Assembly: GCF_025965415.1 (NCBI RefSeq)
Contig: NZ_JAOPWY010000153.1
Span: 1-43,374 of the forward strand
From: Nocardioides sp.
GTDB lineage: Bacteria; Actinomycetota; Actinomycetes; Propionibacteriales; Nocardioidaceae
Direction: 5' to 3'
Length of the DNA: 43,374 nucleotides
This document shows, one piece after another, positions 26,217 through 34,728 of the stretch. Position 1 is the first letter of the stretch. Every line of letters starts with the position of its first letter. The notes beneath the pieces are model-generated. The model searched no databases. It saw only the letters and a program-made list of their open reading frames with translations, and had not been told where the DNA came from. The translations under genes and the position numbers were made by a program.

Positions 26217-28720
26217 GCCTCCCCCGGCTCATGGTCGCCGCGCCCGCGTCCGGCCACGGCAAGACCACCGTGGCCACCGGGCTGATGGCCGCGCTCGCCC
26301 GCGCCGGCCACACCGTCAGCGGCCACAAGGTCGGCCCCGACTACATCGACCCCGGCTACCACGCGCTCGCCACCGGCCGCCCCGGCCGCAACCTCGACCC
26401 GCACCTCGTCGGCGAGGAGCGGCTCGTCCCGCTCCTCCTGCACGGCGCCGCCGGCGCGGACCTCGCCGTCATCGAGGGCGTGATGGGGTTGTACGACGGC
26501 CAGATCGGTGGCGACGGGTTCGCATCGACGGCCCACGTCGCCGCTGTCACGCGCACCCCCGTCGTGCTCGTCGTCGACATCTCGTCGGCCTCCCGCACCA
26601 TCGCCGCCACCGTCCACGGGCTCTGCACCTGGTCGCAGCCGCCGGTCGACGTGGTCGGCGTGATCCTCAACAAGGCCGGCTCGTCGCGGCACGCGGACGA
26701 GGTCGTCCGCTCCATCGGCGACCGACTGCCGGTGCTCGGGATCCTCCAGCGCGACGACGGGATCGAGGCGCCGTCGCGGCACCTCGGGCTCGTGCCCGCC
26801 GCCGAACGGGCCGACGCGGCGGCGGCGCTGGACCGGCTGGCGAGCCAGATCGCCGAGAACGTCGACCTGGAACGGGTCGTACGCCTGGCGAGCGCGGCAC
26901 CCGACCTGCATGAGCGGCCGTGGGATCCGGCCGAGGCTCTCGGTTTCGACACGGGTGTCGACACGCTGGTTCCCCGCCGCTCAACCCACGTCGCTTCGCT
27001 CGCTGCTCGACCACCGATGGACGGGACTGCTCGGCCGGCGAGGCGGGCCAGGATCGCGGTCGCCGGCGGCCGGGCGTTCACCTTCCGCTACGCCGAGACC
27101 GTCGAGCTGCTGCGCGCGGCCGGCGCGGAGGTCGTCGAGCTCGACCCGCTGACGGACCTCCGGCTGCCCGAGGGCACGACCGGGCTCTACCTCGGCGGCG
27201 GCTTCCCGGAGATGCACGCCGCCGAGCTCGGTGCCAACGAGCGCCTCCGGCGCGAGATCCGTACGTCGATCGCACGGGGGCTGCCGACCGTGGCCGAGTG
27301 CGCCGGCCTGCTCTACCTCTGCGAGTCGGTGCAGGGCCCGGACGGGCCGGCGCTCCCGATGGTCGGCGCCATCGACGCGACCGCCGCCATGGCGCCGCGG
27401 CTCACGCTGTCCTATCGCACCGCCACCTCGCCCACCGACAACCTGCTGGCCCGAGCCGGCGAGCAGGTCACCGGGCACGAGTTCCACCGCACCCACCTCA
27501 CCCGCACCCACCAGGGCGATCCCGCCTGGCTGATGCCCGACCCGGCGGGCATCGCGACGACGACACTCCACGCGTCCTACCTCCACACCCACTGGGCGGG
27601 CCACCCGCAGCTCGCCCGGCGCTTCGTCGACGCCGCCCGACACCACCGCGGCCCGGACCTGCGGCACCACGGCGACAAGGACGCCGGCCCCGGGCTGGTC
27701 GACCTCGCCGTCAACGTCTTCGACGGGCCGCGGCCGGTCTGGCTCGACCGCGCCCTCACCGAGAGCGTCACAGCCAGCGTCACCTACCCCGACCCCCGCG
27801 AGGCCGAGGCCGCCGTGGCGCGCAGGCACGGACGGGCCGCCGACGACGTCCTTGCCACCGCCGGCGCCGCCGAGGCCTTCACCCTCGTCGCGCGCCTCGG
27901 GCCGTGGCGGCACCCGGTCGTCGTACACCCCCAGTTCACCGAGCCCGAGGTCGCGCTCCGCGCCGCCGGCCACGCGCCCGGCCAGGTCGTGCTCACCCAC
28001 GAGCACGGCTTCCGGCTCGATCCCGACGACGTGCCCGACGACGCCGACCTGGTGATCATCGGCAACCCGACCAACCCCACCGGCGTACGCCATCGCGCGC
28101 GGACCATCAAGGACCTCACGAGGGAGCGCCGACTGGTCGTCGTCGACGAGGCGTTCCTCGACGACGACGCCGAGAGCCTCGCAGGCGAGCGGATCGACGG
28201 GCTGGTCGTGCTCCGCAGCCTCACGAAGATCTGGTCGATCCCCGGCATCCGGGCGGGGTACGTCCTCGCCGAGCCCCACGTCGTCCAGGGGCTGCGGGAC
28301 CTCCAGACCCCGTGGTCGGTCTCCGCGCCAGCGATCGCCGCGCTCATCGCGACGAGCAGCGACCGGGCCATCGACGAGGCACGAGCGCGGGCGGACGAGC
28401 TCGAGAAGCGACGCCGGCACCTCGAGGAGGGGTTGGCGGCGATAGAGATCGAGACCGTCCCCAGCACCGCGCCGTACGTCCTGGCCCGCACCGGCGAGGG
28501 CAGCCGGGAAGCCCTGCGCCGCCTGGGCTTCGCCGTCCGGAGGGCCGACACGTTCCCCGGCCTGGACAACGAGTGGGTCCGGATCAGCGCCCGCCGGACG
28601 GCCGTCACCGACGACCTCCTGAGTGCGCTACGCTCCGTCCACCCAGTCCTGAGGAAGCCGGTGGGAATCCGGCACAGTGGCGCTACTGTGACATCGCTCC
28701 AAGGCAACACGGAGCGGTGA
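26213..28720 (+). CDS. cobBC: CobB-CobC fusion: a,c-diamide synthase plus class I/II aminotransferase-like domain
   Basis: 835 residues from GTG 26213. CobB: dethiobiotin-synthase-like domain with ASGHGKTT (12-19), VGPDYIDPGYH, EGVMGLYDG, then a glutamine amidotransferase domain (about 283-470) with AECAGLLYL (Cys363). CobC: PLP fold from about 490 (LVDLAVNVFDGP, NPTNPTGVRH, VVDEAFLDD, RSLTKIWSIPGIRAGY with Lys672), as in the mycobacterial threonine-phosphate decarboxylase/CobC. The first half amidates carboxylates a and c; the second supplies the aminopropanol phosphate arm. A composite dispersed repeat lies between the CobB subdomains. The last 25 or so codons (after LLSALRSVH) are translated from the next riboswitch, an unusual C-terminal extension. 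Confidence 0.92.
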   Translation: MSLPRLMVAAPASGHGKTTVATGLMAALARAGHTVSGHKVGPDYIDPGYHALATGRPGRNLDPHLVGEERLVPLLLHGAAGADLAVIEGVMGLYDGQIGGDGFASTAHVAAVTRTPVVLVVDISSASRTIAATVHGLCTWSQPPVDVVGVILNKAGSSRHADEVVRSIGDRLPVLGILQRDDGIEAPSRHLGLVPAAERADAAAALDRLASQIAENVDLERVVRLASAAPDLHERPWDPAEALGFDTGVDTLVPRRSTHVASLAARPPMDGTARPARRARIAVAGGRAFTFRYAETVELLRAAGAEVVELDPLTDLRLPEGTTGLYLGGGFPEMHAAELGANERLRREIRTSIARGLPTVAECAGLLYLCESVQGPDGPALPMVGAIDATAAMAPRLTLSYRTATSPTDNLLARAGEQVTGHEFHRTHLTRTHQGDPAWLMPDPAGIATTTLHASYLHTHWAGHPQLARRFVDAARHHRGPDLRHHGDKDAGPGLVDLAVNVFDGPRPVWLDRALTESVTASVTYPDPREAEAAVARRHGRAADDVLATAGAAEAFTLVARLGPWRHPVVVHPQFTEPEVALRAAGHAPGQVVLTHEHGFRLDPDDVPDDADLVIIGNPTNPTGVRHRARTIKDLTRERRLVVVDEAFLDDDAESLAGERIDGLVVLRSLTKIWSIPGIRAGYVLAEPHVVQGLRDLQTPWSVSAPAIAALIATSSDRAIDEARARADELEKRRRHLEEGLAAIEIETVPSTAPYVLARTGEGSREALRRLGFAVRRADTFPGLDNEWVRISARRTAVTDDLLSALRSVHPVLRKPVGIRHSGATVTSLQGNTER
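26942..27017. repeat. Composite dispersed repeat inside cobBC
   Basis: GGTTTCGACACG is followed by a second GTCGACACG, then CGCTCAACCC and a further GCTGCTCGACCACC end. It looks like two nested, diverged copies of the dispersed element. It is translated in frame (FDTGVDTLVPRRSTHVASLAARPP) in the linker before the amidotransferase domain. Confidence 0.6.
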
Positions 28721-28736
28721 AGTCAGACCCGACGGA
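28634..28736 (+). ncRNA. Cobalamin riboswitch upstream of cbtB-cbtA-cobD
   Basis: P1 arms TCCGTC (28634-28639) and GACGGA (28731-28736). The core is GAGGAAGCCGGTGGGAATCC with GGCACAGTGGCGCTACTGTG, and the B12 box is GAAGTCAGACCCGACGGAC. The aptamer overlaps the 3' end of cobBC, whose stop is at 28718-28720. A GGGACG/CATCCC hairpin precedes the AAGGAGGA SD of cbtB. Confidence 0.9.
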
Positions 28737-28788
28737 CTGGAAGTCACTCCCCATCAACCCGGGACGCTTTCATCCCGAAGGAGGAATC

Positions 28789-29013
28789 ATGGCTGCCGCC
28801 ATCTCCAGCCCCGTCGAGGGCTCCGTCTCACCGTCCGACCTCGCCATCCCCGCCCGGGAGCTCGCTCCCTGGCTGGTCCTCGCGGCGCTGTTCGCCATGT
28901 CCGTGCTGGTGCTGATCAGCTCGGTCCAGGGCGCGATCACGATCCCCGAGGGCACCGCGATCCACGAGTGGGTCCACGACGGCCGGCACCTGCTCGGCTT
29001 CCCCTGCCACTGA
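28789..29013 (+). CDS. cbtB: Cobalt transporter subunit CbtB
   Basis: 74 residues with a strong AAGGAGGA SD. One transmembrane helix (about 26-48, LAPWLVLAALFAMSVLVLI) and a His-rich C-terminal tail (HEWVHDGRHLLGFPCH) that probably binds metal; this is the CbtB form. It partners CbtA in a predicted cobalt uptake system typically under cobalamin riboswitches, as here. CbtA follows after 9 bases. Confidence 0.88.
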   Translation: MAAAISSPVEGSVSPSDLAIPARELAPWLVLAALFAMSVLVLISSVQGAITIPEGTAIHEWVHDGRHLLGFPCH

Positions 29014-29022
29014 CGACCCGGG

Positions 29023-29826
29023 ATGAGCACCCGCACCTTCCTGGTCCACGGTCTGCTCGCAGGTCTCCTCGCCGGTGTCGCCGCGTTCGTCGTGGCGTTC
29101 ACCGTCGGTGAGCCGCAGATCGACAAGGCCATCGCGCTCGAGGAGGCCGCCGGCGCCCCGGCTTCCGACGGGCACGACCACGAGCACGCCGGCTCTGCTG
29201 GCGAGGCAGAGGCCGGCCACTCCCACGGTGAGGAGGCCACCGTCTCCCGGTCGACCCAGTCGACCCTCGGCCTGGCCACCGGCACCCTCGCCATCGGCAT
29301 CGTCCTCGGCGGCTTCACCGGCCTCCTGGCCGCAGTCGGCCTCGGCCGGCTCGGCGGCCTGCGCCCGGCCGCCAGCACCGCGCTGGTCGTGCTGCTGGGC
29401 GCCGTCGCGTTCAGCATCGTGCCGTTCTTGAAGTACCCCGCCACGCCACCCGCGGTCGGTTCCGGTGAGACCATCGACAGCCGCACCGCGCTCTACTTCG
29501 GGTTCGTCGCGGTCTCCCTGGTCGCCGTCGTCGCTGCGCTGGCGATCGCCCGTCGGGCGGCCCGCCAGTGGGGTGGGGTGCCGGGCGTCGTCGCCGGCGC
29601 CACGACGTACGTCGTCGTGGTGGTTGTCGCCGCGCTCGCCTTCCCGAAGGTCGACGAGCTCGGCGGCTTCCCGGCCAGCATCCTCTGGGACTTCAGGATC
29701 TCGTCGCTGCTGACGCTGCTCGCGATGTGGGCGGTCATCGGTGCCGTCCTGACGGTCCTCGTGGACCGGACCTGGCGGCGGCACAGCGAGCTGCAGGCGA
29801 AGCGCGAGCTCGCCGCTGCTCTCTGA
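29023..29826 (+). CDS. cbtA: Cobalt transporter subunit CbtA
   Basis: 267 residues with about six hydrophobic helices. N-terminal FLVHGLLAGLLAGVAAFVVAFTVGEPQI and PFLKYPATPPAVG are CbtA hallmarks. The first long loop is His-rich (HDHEHAG ... GHSHGEE), consistent with metal capture outside the membrane. Acts with CbtB at the inner membrane to bring cobalt in for cobalamin synthesis. cobD follows after 6 bases, so the three genes form one unit. Confidence 0.88.
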   Translation: MSTRTFLVHGLLAGLLAGVAAFVVAFTVGEPQIDKAIALEEAAGAPASDGHDHEHAGSAGEAEAGHSHGEEATVSRSTQSTLGLATGTLAIGIVLGGFTGLLAAVGLGRLGGLRPAASTALVVLLGAVAFSIVPFLKYPATPPAVGSGETIDSRTALYFGFVAVSLVAVVAALAIARRAARQWGGVPGVVAGATTYVVVVVVAALAFPKVDELGGFPASILWDFRISSLLTLLAMWAVIGAVLTVLVDRTWRRHSELQAKRELAAAL

Positions 29827-29832
29827 CCGCGC

Positions 29833-30870
29833 ATGTCGGCCGGGGTGAGCCGGGCGCTGGGCCTCGTGCTCGGCCACCTCGCCGACCGTCGCTTCGGGGA
29901 CCCGCGTCGTGGGCACCCGGTGGCGATCTTCGGCGGCGCCGCTGCCGCCCTCGAGAGGCGCACGTACGCCGACTCGCGGGCGCGCGGCGCCGTCCACCTG
30001 GCCGTCCTGGCCGGGACAGTGGCGGGGGGCGCTCTCGGCCTGGAGCGACGCACGCGCGAGCACCCGGTCGCCCACACCCTCGTCACCGCCGCCGCCACGT
30101 GGACCGTCCTCGGCGGCACGTCCCTCGGCCGCGAGGCCACCGCCGTCCATGACCTCCTGGCGGCCGACGACCTGCCGGGCGCGCGGCAGCGCCTCACCCA
30201 CCTGGTCGGCCGCGACACCTCCGCCCTCGACGAGGGCGAGATCAGCCGGGCCGCGGTCGAGTCGGTCGCCGAGAACACCTCGGACGCCGTCGTCGCCCCC
30301 CTCGTCTGGGGTGCCGTGCTCGGCGTCCCCGGGCTGCTCGGCTACCGCGCGGCGAACACCCTCGACGCGATGGTCGGCCACCGCGGCGACCGCTACGGCC
30401 GCTTCGGCTGGGCGTCTGCGCGTTTCGACGACCTGCTCAACCTCCCCGGCGCCCGGCTCAGCGGTCTCCTCGCCGCGGCCCTCGCGCCGGTCGTCGGCGG
30501 CCGACCAGTGGCCGCACTGGCGGCGTGGGCCCGCGACGCCCGACGCCACCCCAGCCCCAATGCGGGGGTCGTCGAGGCCGCCTTCGCCGGCGCGCTCGGC
30601 GTGCGCCTCGGTGGGCGCAACCACTACGCCCACGGGGTCGAGGACCGCGTCGTCCTCGGCGACGGGTCACCGCCGACGCGCGCGGACATCGACCGGGCCG
30701 CCCGGCTGGCCGACGCCGTCGGCGCGGGCGCCGTCGTGGTGGCTGCGCTCGTCGCCCTCAGGCGAACGGGTCGGGCAGCGCCCCGGGCAGACCGGCCAGC
30801 ACCTCGCGCGCCTGGGCGGCGTGCTTGTTCTCGACGAGCACCTCGTACTGCGTCGCCACCACCTGGGTGA
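29833..30870 (+). CDS. cobD: Adenosylcobinamide-phosphate synthase CobD (CbiB)
   Basis: 345 residues from ATG 29833. Family motifs: HLADRRFGDPRRGHPVAIFG, LVGRDTSALDEGEISRAAVESVAENTSDAVVAPLVWG, YRAANTLDAMVGHR, FGWASARFDDLLNLPGARLSGLL and HPSPNAGVVEAAFAGALGVRLGG. It joins the aminopropanol phosphate arm (from CobC) to adenosylcobyric acid; membrane-associated. The family usually ends about where VVVAALVALRR lies. Here the frame continues for about 35 Arg/Pro-rich residues because it reads into the convergent gene, overlapping it by 113 bases; those residues are probably unselected. Confidence 0.92.
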   Translation: MSAGVSRALGLVLGHLADRRFGDPRRGHPVAIFGGAAAALERRTYADSRARGAVHLAVLAGTVAGGALGLERRTREHPVAHTLVTAAATWTVLGGTSLGREATAVHDLLAADDLPGARQRLTHLVGRDTSALDEGEISRAAVESVAENTSDAVVAPLVWGAVLGVPGLLGYRAANTLDAMVGHRGDRYGRFGWASARFDDLLNLPGARLSGLLAAALAPVVGGRPVAALAAWARDARRHPSPNAGVVEAAFAGALGVRLGGRNHYAHGVEDRVVLGDGSPPTRADIDRAARLADAVGAGAVVVAALVALRRTGRAAPRADRPAPRAPGRRACSRRAPRTASPPPG

Positions 30871-31258
30871 CGGAGGAGAAGTCGCGCTGGCCGCGGGTGA
30901 AGGCGTAGCCGATGAGCGCCCAGACGAGGCCGAACGTCGCGCCCATGAACGCGGTGCTCAGCAGCACCTGCCAGAGGTCGGAGGTGGTGAAGAGCGCGAA
31001 GATCAGCCCGATGAAGATGCCGAACCACAGGCCGGACAGGAGCCCGCCGGCGGCGATCTTGGACCAGGTCAGGCGACCCGTGACGCGCTCGATGCGCTTG
31101 AGGTTGGTGCCGACGATCATCAGCTGCTCGACCGGGAACCCCGCGTCGGCGAGGAAGTCCACGCTCTTCTGCGCCTTGGCGTAGTCGTCGTAGACCGCGA
31201 GCGACTGCGGGAACTGGAGCTTCAGCGGCGAGGCGGGGTTGATGCCCGGGATCGACAT
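30758..31258 (-). CDS. General stress protein 17M-like membrane protein
   Basis: 166 residues. N-terminal YDDYAKAQKSVDFLADAGFPVEQLMIVGTNLKRIERVTGRLTW is the GSP17M/YflT-like domain, a ferredoxin-like fold seen in stress-induced proteins. Two transmembrane helices follow (about 70-90 and 97-121), then a charged tail. Function undefined. It starts one base after the cobK stop, so it sits at the end of the cobQ-cobK transcript, yet has no obvious link to cobalamin. Its 3' end overlaps cobD by 113 bases on the opposite strand. Confidence 0.75.
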   Translation of the reverse strand: MSIPGINPASPLKLQFPQSLAVYDDYAKAQKSVDFLADAGFPVEQLMIVGTNLKRIERVTGRLTWSKIAAGGLLSGLWFGIFIGLIFALFTTSDLWQVLLSTAFMGATFGLVWALIGYAFTRGQRDFSSVTQVVATQYEVLVENKHAAQAREVLAGLPGALPDPFA

Positions 31259-31259
31259 G

Positions 31260-31997
31260 TCACCACCCTACGACCCACCGGGCTGCCGACTCCGCGTCCT
31301 CGACGGTCTCCACACCGTCCACCGCCGCGCGACGGCGTACGACGACCACGGGCACGCCGAGCTGGCCGGCGGCCCGCAGCTTCGGCCGGGTGTAGCTGCC
31401 ACCGGAGTCCTTGGAGACGAGGACGTCGATGCCGTGCTCACCGAGGAGCTCGAGCTCACCTGCCAGGTCGTAGGGGCCGCGGTCCATCAGCACCAGCCAC
31501 GGTGCCGGCAGGTTGATCTCCGGAGGGTCGACCACGCGCACGACCGCACGGTGCCCGACCAGTGGCCCGACGAACTCACCCAGCGGTTGCCGCCCGACCG
31601 TCAGCAGCGGGCGCCTGCCCAGCGACGCCGCGAGCGCGGCGGCCGCGGCGTGGTCGTCGACCCAGTGCCACTCCTCGGCCCCCTCCTCGGCGGACCAGCC
31701 CGGCCGGGCCAGCCGCAGCAGCGGCACCCCGGACGCCGTGCAGGCCGCGACGGCGTTGGCGGAGATCCCCTCCGCGAAGGGATGGGTCGCGTCGACCACC
31801 GCCGTCACGCCGTGCGCGGAGAGCCAGTCCCGCAGGCCCGGCACCCCGCCGAACCCGCCCATCCGCACCTCGCCCACCGGAAGCCGCGGGCGCTCGACCC
31901 GGCCGGCGAGCGACGACACGACGTGCACGCCCGCCCGGTCGAGCAGCACCGCCAGCTCCCGCGCCTCGCCCGTGCCGCCGAGCAGCAGCACCGTCAT
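31260..31997 (-). CDS. cobK: Precorrin-6A reductase CobK
   Basis: 245 residues from ATG 31997 (ATGA overlap with cobQ). N-terminal nucleotide-binding [30 protein letters not shown] (the strongly conserved CobK/CbiJ motif), [25 protein letters not shown] near the C-terminus. It reduces precorrin-6A to precorrin-6B with NADPH, between CobF and CobL. Full length. Confidence 0.94.
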   Translation of the reverse strand: MTVLLLGGTGEARELAVLLDRAGVHVVSSLAGRVERPRLPVGEVRMGGFGGVPGLRDWLSAHGVTAVVDATHPFAEGISANAVAACTASGVPLLRLARPGWSAEEGAEEWHWVDDHAAAAALAASLGRRPLLTVGRQPLGEFVGPLVGHRAVVRVVDPPEINLPAPWLVLMDRGPYDLAGELELLGEHGIDVLVSKDSGGSYTRPKLRAAGQLGVPVVVVRRRAAVDGVETVEDAESAARWVVGW

Positions 31998-33478
31998 CGC
32001 GAGGCCCCCGGCTCCACCGCCGGCAACCCGGCGGGCGCACCGGAGGTGGCCAGGTCGAGGAGCGCGTCGAGGTCGAGGTGCTCCTCGGCCAGGTCGCCGA
32101 GGAGGTCCAGCCGTCGCTCCCGCAGCTCGCCGAAGCTCGCGTCGCCCGGCGCGTACGCCGCCCCTGCCGCCGCGGACACCTCGGCGAGCAGCGCGCGCCG
32201 GAGCTCGTCGCCCTCGAGGCTGCCGTGCCACATGGTCCCGAACACCGCGTCCGCGCGCGCACCGCCGAGAAACTCCTCGCCACCGTGGCGGGTGATCCGG
32301 CCGTGGTGGATCTCGTAGCCGTGGGCGGGCGCGCCCAGCGCGGACCCCACCGGGAGCCGCAGCACCTTCTCCTCCTCGAACGTGGTGGTGATGTCCAGCA
32401 GTCCGAGTCCGGCCTCGTCCGCGCCGGCCACACCCTCCACCCCGGACGGGTCGAGGATCCGTCGACCGAGCATCTGGAAGCCGCCGCAGATCCCGAGCAC
32501 GGGCTTCCCCGCTGACGCGTGGTCGAGGATCGCCCGGTCGAGGCCGCGGGCGCGCAGCCAGGCCAGGTCCGCCAGGGTCGCGCGGGTGCCCGGCAGCACC
32601 ACCAGGTCGGCCCCAGCCAGCGCTCGTACGTCGGAGGCGAACACCACGTCGACGCCCGGCTCGATCCCGAGCGCGTCGACGTCGGTGAAGTTGGAGATCC
32701 GCGGCAGCCGGACGACCGCCACCCGCAGCCGCGCCTCGTCGTCGTGGGCGCGACGGCCGGCGAGGTCGAGGGCGTCCTCGGAGTCGAGCCAGAGGTCCGG
32801 GTGCCACGGCAGCACTCCGTACACCTCCCGCCCCGTCAGGGCCCCGATCTCCTCGAGCCCCGGCCGCAGCAGGTCGAGGTCGCCGCGGAACTTGTTGATC
32901 ACGAAGCCGCAGACCAGCGCCTGGTCGGCGGCCGACAGCAGTGCGACGGTCCCGAAGAGCGCCGCGAAGACGCCGCCGCGGTCGATGTCGCCGACGACGA
33001 CCGTCGGGATCCGGCCGTGCTGGGCGAGCCCCATGTTGACGTAGTCGCCCGCGCGCAGGTTGATCTCCGCCGGGCTGCCCGCGCCCTCGACGACGACGAG
33101 GTCGTGCCGCGAGGCGAGGTCGTCGAACGCGTCGTACGCCGCGTCGCGCAGGTGGATGCGCCCGCCGACGAAGTCCTTCGAGTCGATCGTGCCGCCAGGT
33201 CGGCCCATCACCACGACGTGGCTGCGCCGGTCGCCGCCGGGCTTGAGGAGCACCGGGTTCATCGCGGCCTCGGGCTCGACCCCGGCCGCGACCGCCTGGA
33301 TCCACTGCGCCCGGCCGATCTCGGCGCCGTCGCTGCAGACCATCGAGTTGTTGGACATGTTCTGCGCCTTGAAGGGCGCGACCTTCACGCCCCGGCGGGC
33401 GTACGCCCGGCACAGCGCGGTGGTGACGATGGTCTTGCCGGCGTCCGACGTCGTCCCCGCGACCAGCAGCGCACTCAC
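31994..33478 (-). CDS. cobQ: Cobyric acid synthase CobQ
   Basis: 494 residues from GTG 33478. N-terminal P-loop ATPase domain (GTTSDAGKT 8-16, [12 protein letters not shown] 36-47, [20 protein letters not shown]) and C-terminal glutamine amidotransferase domain with [10 protein letters not shown] (Cys331) and GYEIHHGRI. It amidates side chains b, d, e and g of adenosylcobyrinic a,c-diamide. A TAGGCT box (33486-33491) lies 7 bases before the GTG, so the transcript is probably leaderless. There is no riboswitch, unlike most other cobalamin transcripts here. Confidence 0.95.
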   Translation of the reverse strand: MSALLVAGTTSDAGKTIVTTALCRAYARRGVKVAPFKAQNMSNNSMVCSDGAEIGRAQWIQAVAAGVEPEAAMNPVLLKPGGDRRSHVVVMGRPGGTIDSKDFVGGRIHLRDAAYDAFDDLASRHDLVVVEGAGSPAEINLRAGDYVNMGLAQHGRIPTVVVGDIDRGGVFAALFGTVALLSAADQALVCGFVINKFRGDLDLLRPGLEEIGALTGREVYGVLPWHPDLWLDSEDALDLAGRRAHDDEARLRVAVVRLPRISNFTDVDALGIEPGVDVVFASDVRALAGADLVVLPGTRATLADLAWLRARGLDRAILDHASAGKPVLGICGGFQMLGRRILDPSGVEGVAGADEAGLGLLDITTTFEEEKVLRLPVGSALGAPAHGYEIHHGRITRHGGEEFLGGARADAVFGTMWHGSLEGDELRRALLAEVSAAAGAAYAPGDASFGELRERRLDLLGDLAEEHLDLDALLDLATSGAPAGLPAVEPGASR

Positions 33479-33485
33479 GCGCGCC

Positions 33486-33491
33486 AGCCTA
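33486..33491 (-). promoter_or_regulatory. -10 box TAGGCT for leaderless cobQ-cobK
   Basis: TAGGCT on the minus strand, 7 bases from GTG 33478. The same hexamer and spacing are seen before the DoxX-like gene at 2203. Confidence 0.5.
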
Positions 33492-33645
33492 GAGAAGCCC
33501 TTCGTCGTCCGTGTGGCTGGTCCGCGGCTGCGTACAGCTCGTCGCCCGGGTTCGAGCTCACACCTGTCACCGAGCCCTACCGACTTCCGATGATTCTTTA
33601 CCTGCCAGGTGTTTCATTCCCGGGACAGCCGGGCAGACTCGGTGT

Positions 33646-33744
33646 ATGGGCAAACTGATCTTCGACAACCGCGCGGTCGTGGTCGCGTTCCTGGTGCTGG
33701 CCTTCGTCAACGCCTTCGCCATTCAGAGCAACTGGTACGCCTGA
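33646..33744 (+). CDS. Putative 32-residue membrane protein
   Basis: ATG 33646 opens MGKLIFDNRAVVVAFLVLAF, followed by VNAFAIQSNWYA and a stop. One transmembrane helix (about 10-25) between a basic N-terminus and a short aromatic tail gives a plausible single-pass microprotein. The SD is weak. I recognise no family. It is divergent from cobQ with about 165 bases between. Confidence 0.4.
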   Translation: MGKLIFDNRAVVVAFLVLAFVNAFAIQSNWYA

Positions 33745-33815
33745 CCCACCCCTCGACCCACACCCTGCCGGTGGGCACCACCTGCTGACGGGGGGCGTCC
33801 TGCGACGATGGCCGG

Positions 33816-34622
33816 GTGCACCTGCCCGTCCTGTCCTCGGACTGCTCCCGCTGCAGCGGACTGTGCTGCGTCCTGCTGCCCTTCTCGCGCAGCGACGGCT
33901 TCGGCGTCACCAAGCCCGGCGGCACCCCCTGCGCCAACCTCGCCTCCGACGACGGCTGCAGCATCCACGCGACCCTGCGCCAGGACGGGTGGGTCGGCTG
34001 CACGCGCTTCGAGTGCTTCGGTGCCGGGCAGCACGTCACGCAGGTGACCTACGGCGGGGCGTCCTGGCGCGACCAGGCCGACCTCGGCGAGATGGCCGCG
34101 GTGCTCTCCGTGGTGCGCTCGCTCCACGAGATGCTCCTGCACCTCGGCACCGCCGCCGACCGGGCGCCCGGCTCGGTGCCGGACGGGCTGGTCGAGGAGA
34201 TCCTCGAGCTCGACCGGGCGGACCCGGTCACCCTGCTCACCTCCGACGTCGACCACCTGTACGAGCGAGTCGGCACCGTCCTCGACGCCGCCAGCCTGCG
34301 CGTGCGGTCCGGCTCCGGCTCCACGGCGGACCTCACCCGCGCCGACCTCGCCGGCAAGGACCTGCGCCGTCGCGACCTCAGGGGAGCCACCCTGCGCGGC
34401 GCCCTGCTGATCCGCGCCGACCTGCGCGGCCTGGACCTCCACGCCACGGACCTGCTGGGCGCCGACCTGCGCGACGCCGACGTCCGCGGCACGGATCTCT
34501 CCACGACGCTGTTCCTCACCCAGCCGCAGCTCAACGCCGCAGACGGCGACGCCACCACCGAGCTGCCCGAGGACCTGGCTCGTCCGGGGCACTGGACCCG
34601 AATGCGCATAGCGCTGCCGTGA
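33816..34622 (+). CDS. Cys-rich cluster domain plus pentapeptide repeats
   Basis: 268 residues from GTG 33816. The N-terminal 75 residues hold a Cys pattern CSRCSGLCC ... CANL ... GCSIH ... GCTRFECFG, resembling YkgJ-type iron-sulfur or zinc clusters. A helical middle (about 85-165) follows, then eight or so pentapeptide repeats (about 171-225: ADLTRADLAGKDLRRRDLRG) with the A(D/N)LXX rhythm that forms a right-handed beta helix. Cytoplasmic by composition. The role is unknown: pentapeptide proteins range from gyrase protection to scaffolds, and the cluster could be a sensor or a methylated-cofactor site. No operon partners. Confidence 0.6.
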   Translation: MHLPVLSSDCSRCSGLCCVLLPFSRSDGFGVTKPGGTPCANLASDDGCSIHATLRQDGWVGCTRFECFGAGQHVTQVTYGGASWRDQADLGEMAAVLSVVRSLHEMLLHLGTAADRAPGSVPDGLVEEILELDRADPVTLLTSDVDHLYERVGTVLDAASLRVRSGSGSTADLTRADLAGKDLRRRDLRGATLRGALLIRADLRGLDLHATDLLGADLRDADVRGTDLSTTLFLTQPQLNAADGDATTELPEDLARPGHWTRMRIALP

Positions 34623-34728
34623 CCGCGCCCGGTCCCAGACGTCGGCGCATGGAACCCAGCACCTGGCAGCCCCTGGGTCTTCGCGCCGCACCGTGCTCCG
34701 CCCCCGCGTCGCCGTGTCGGTGGGCCCG
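34623..34728. other. Convergent intergenic stretch
   Basis: About 105 bases between the convergent pentapeptide gene and the 92-residue gene. No clear terminator hairpin recognised. Confidence 0.3.
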
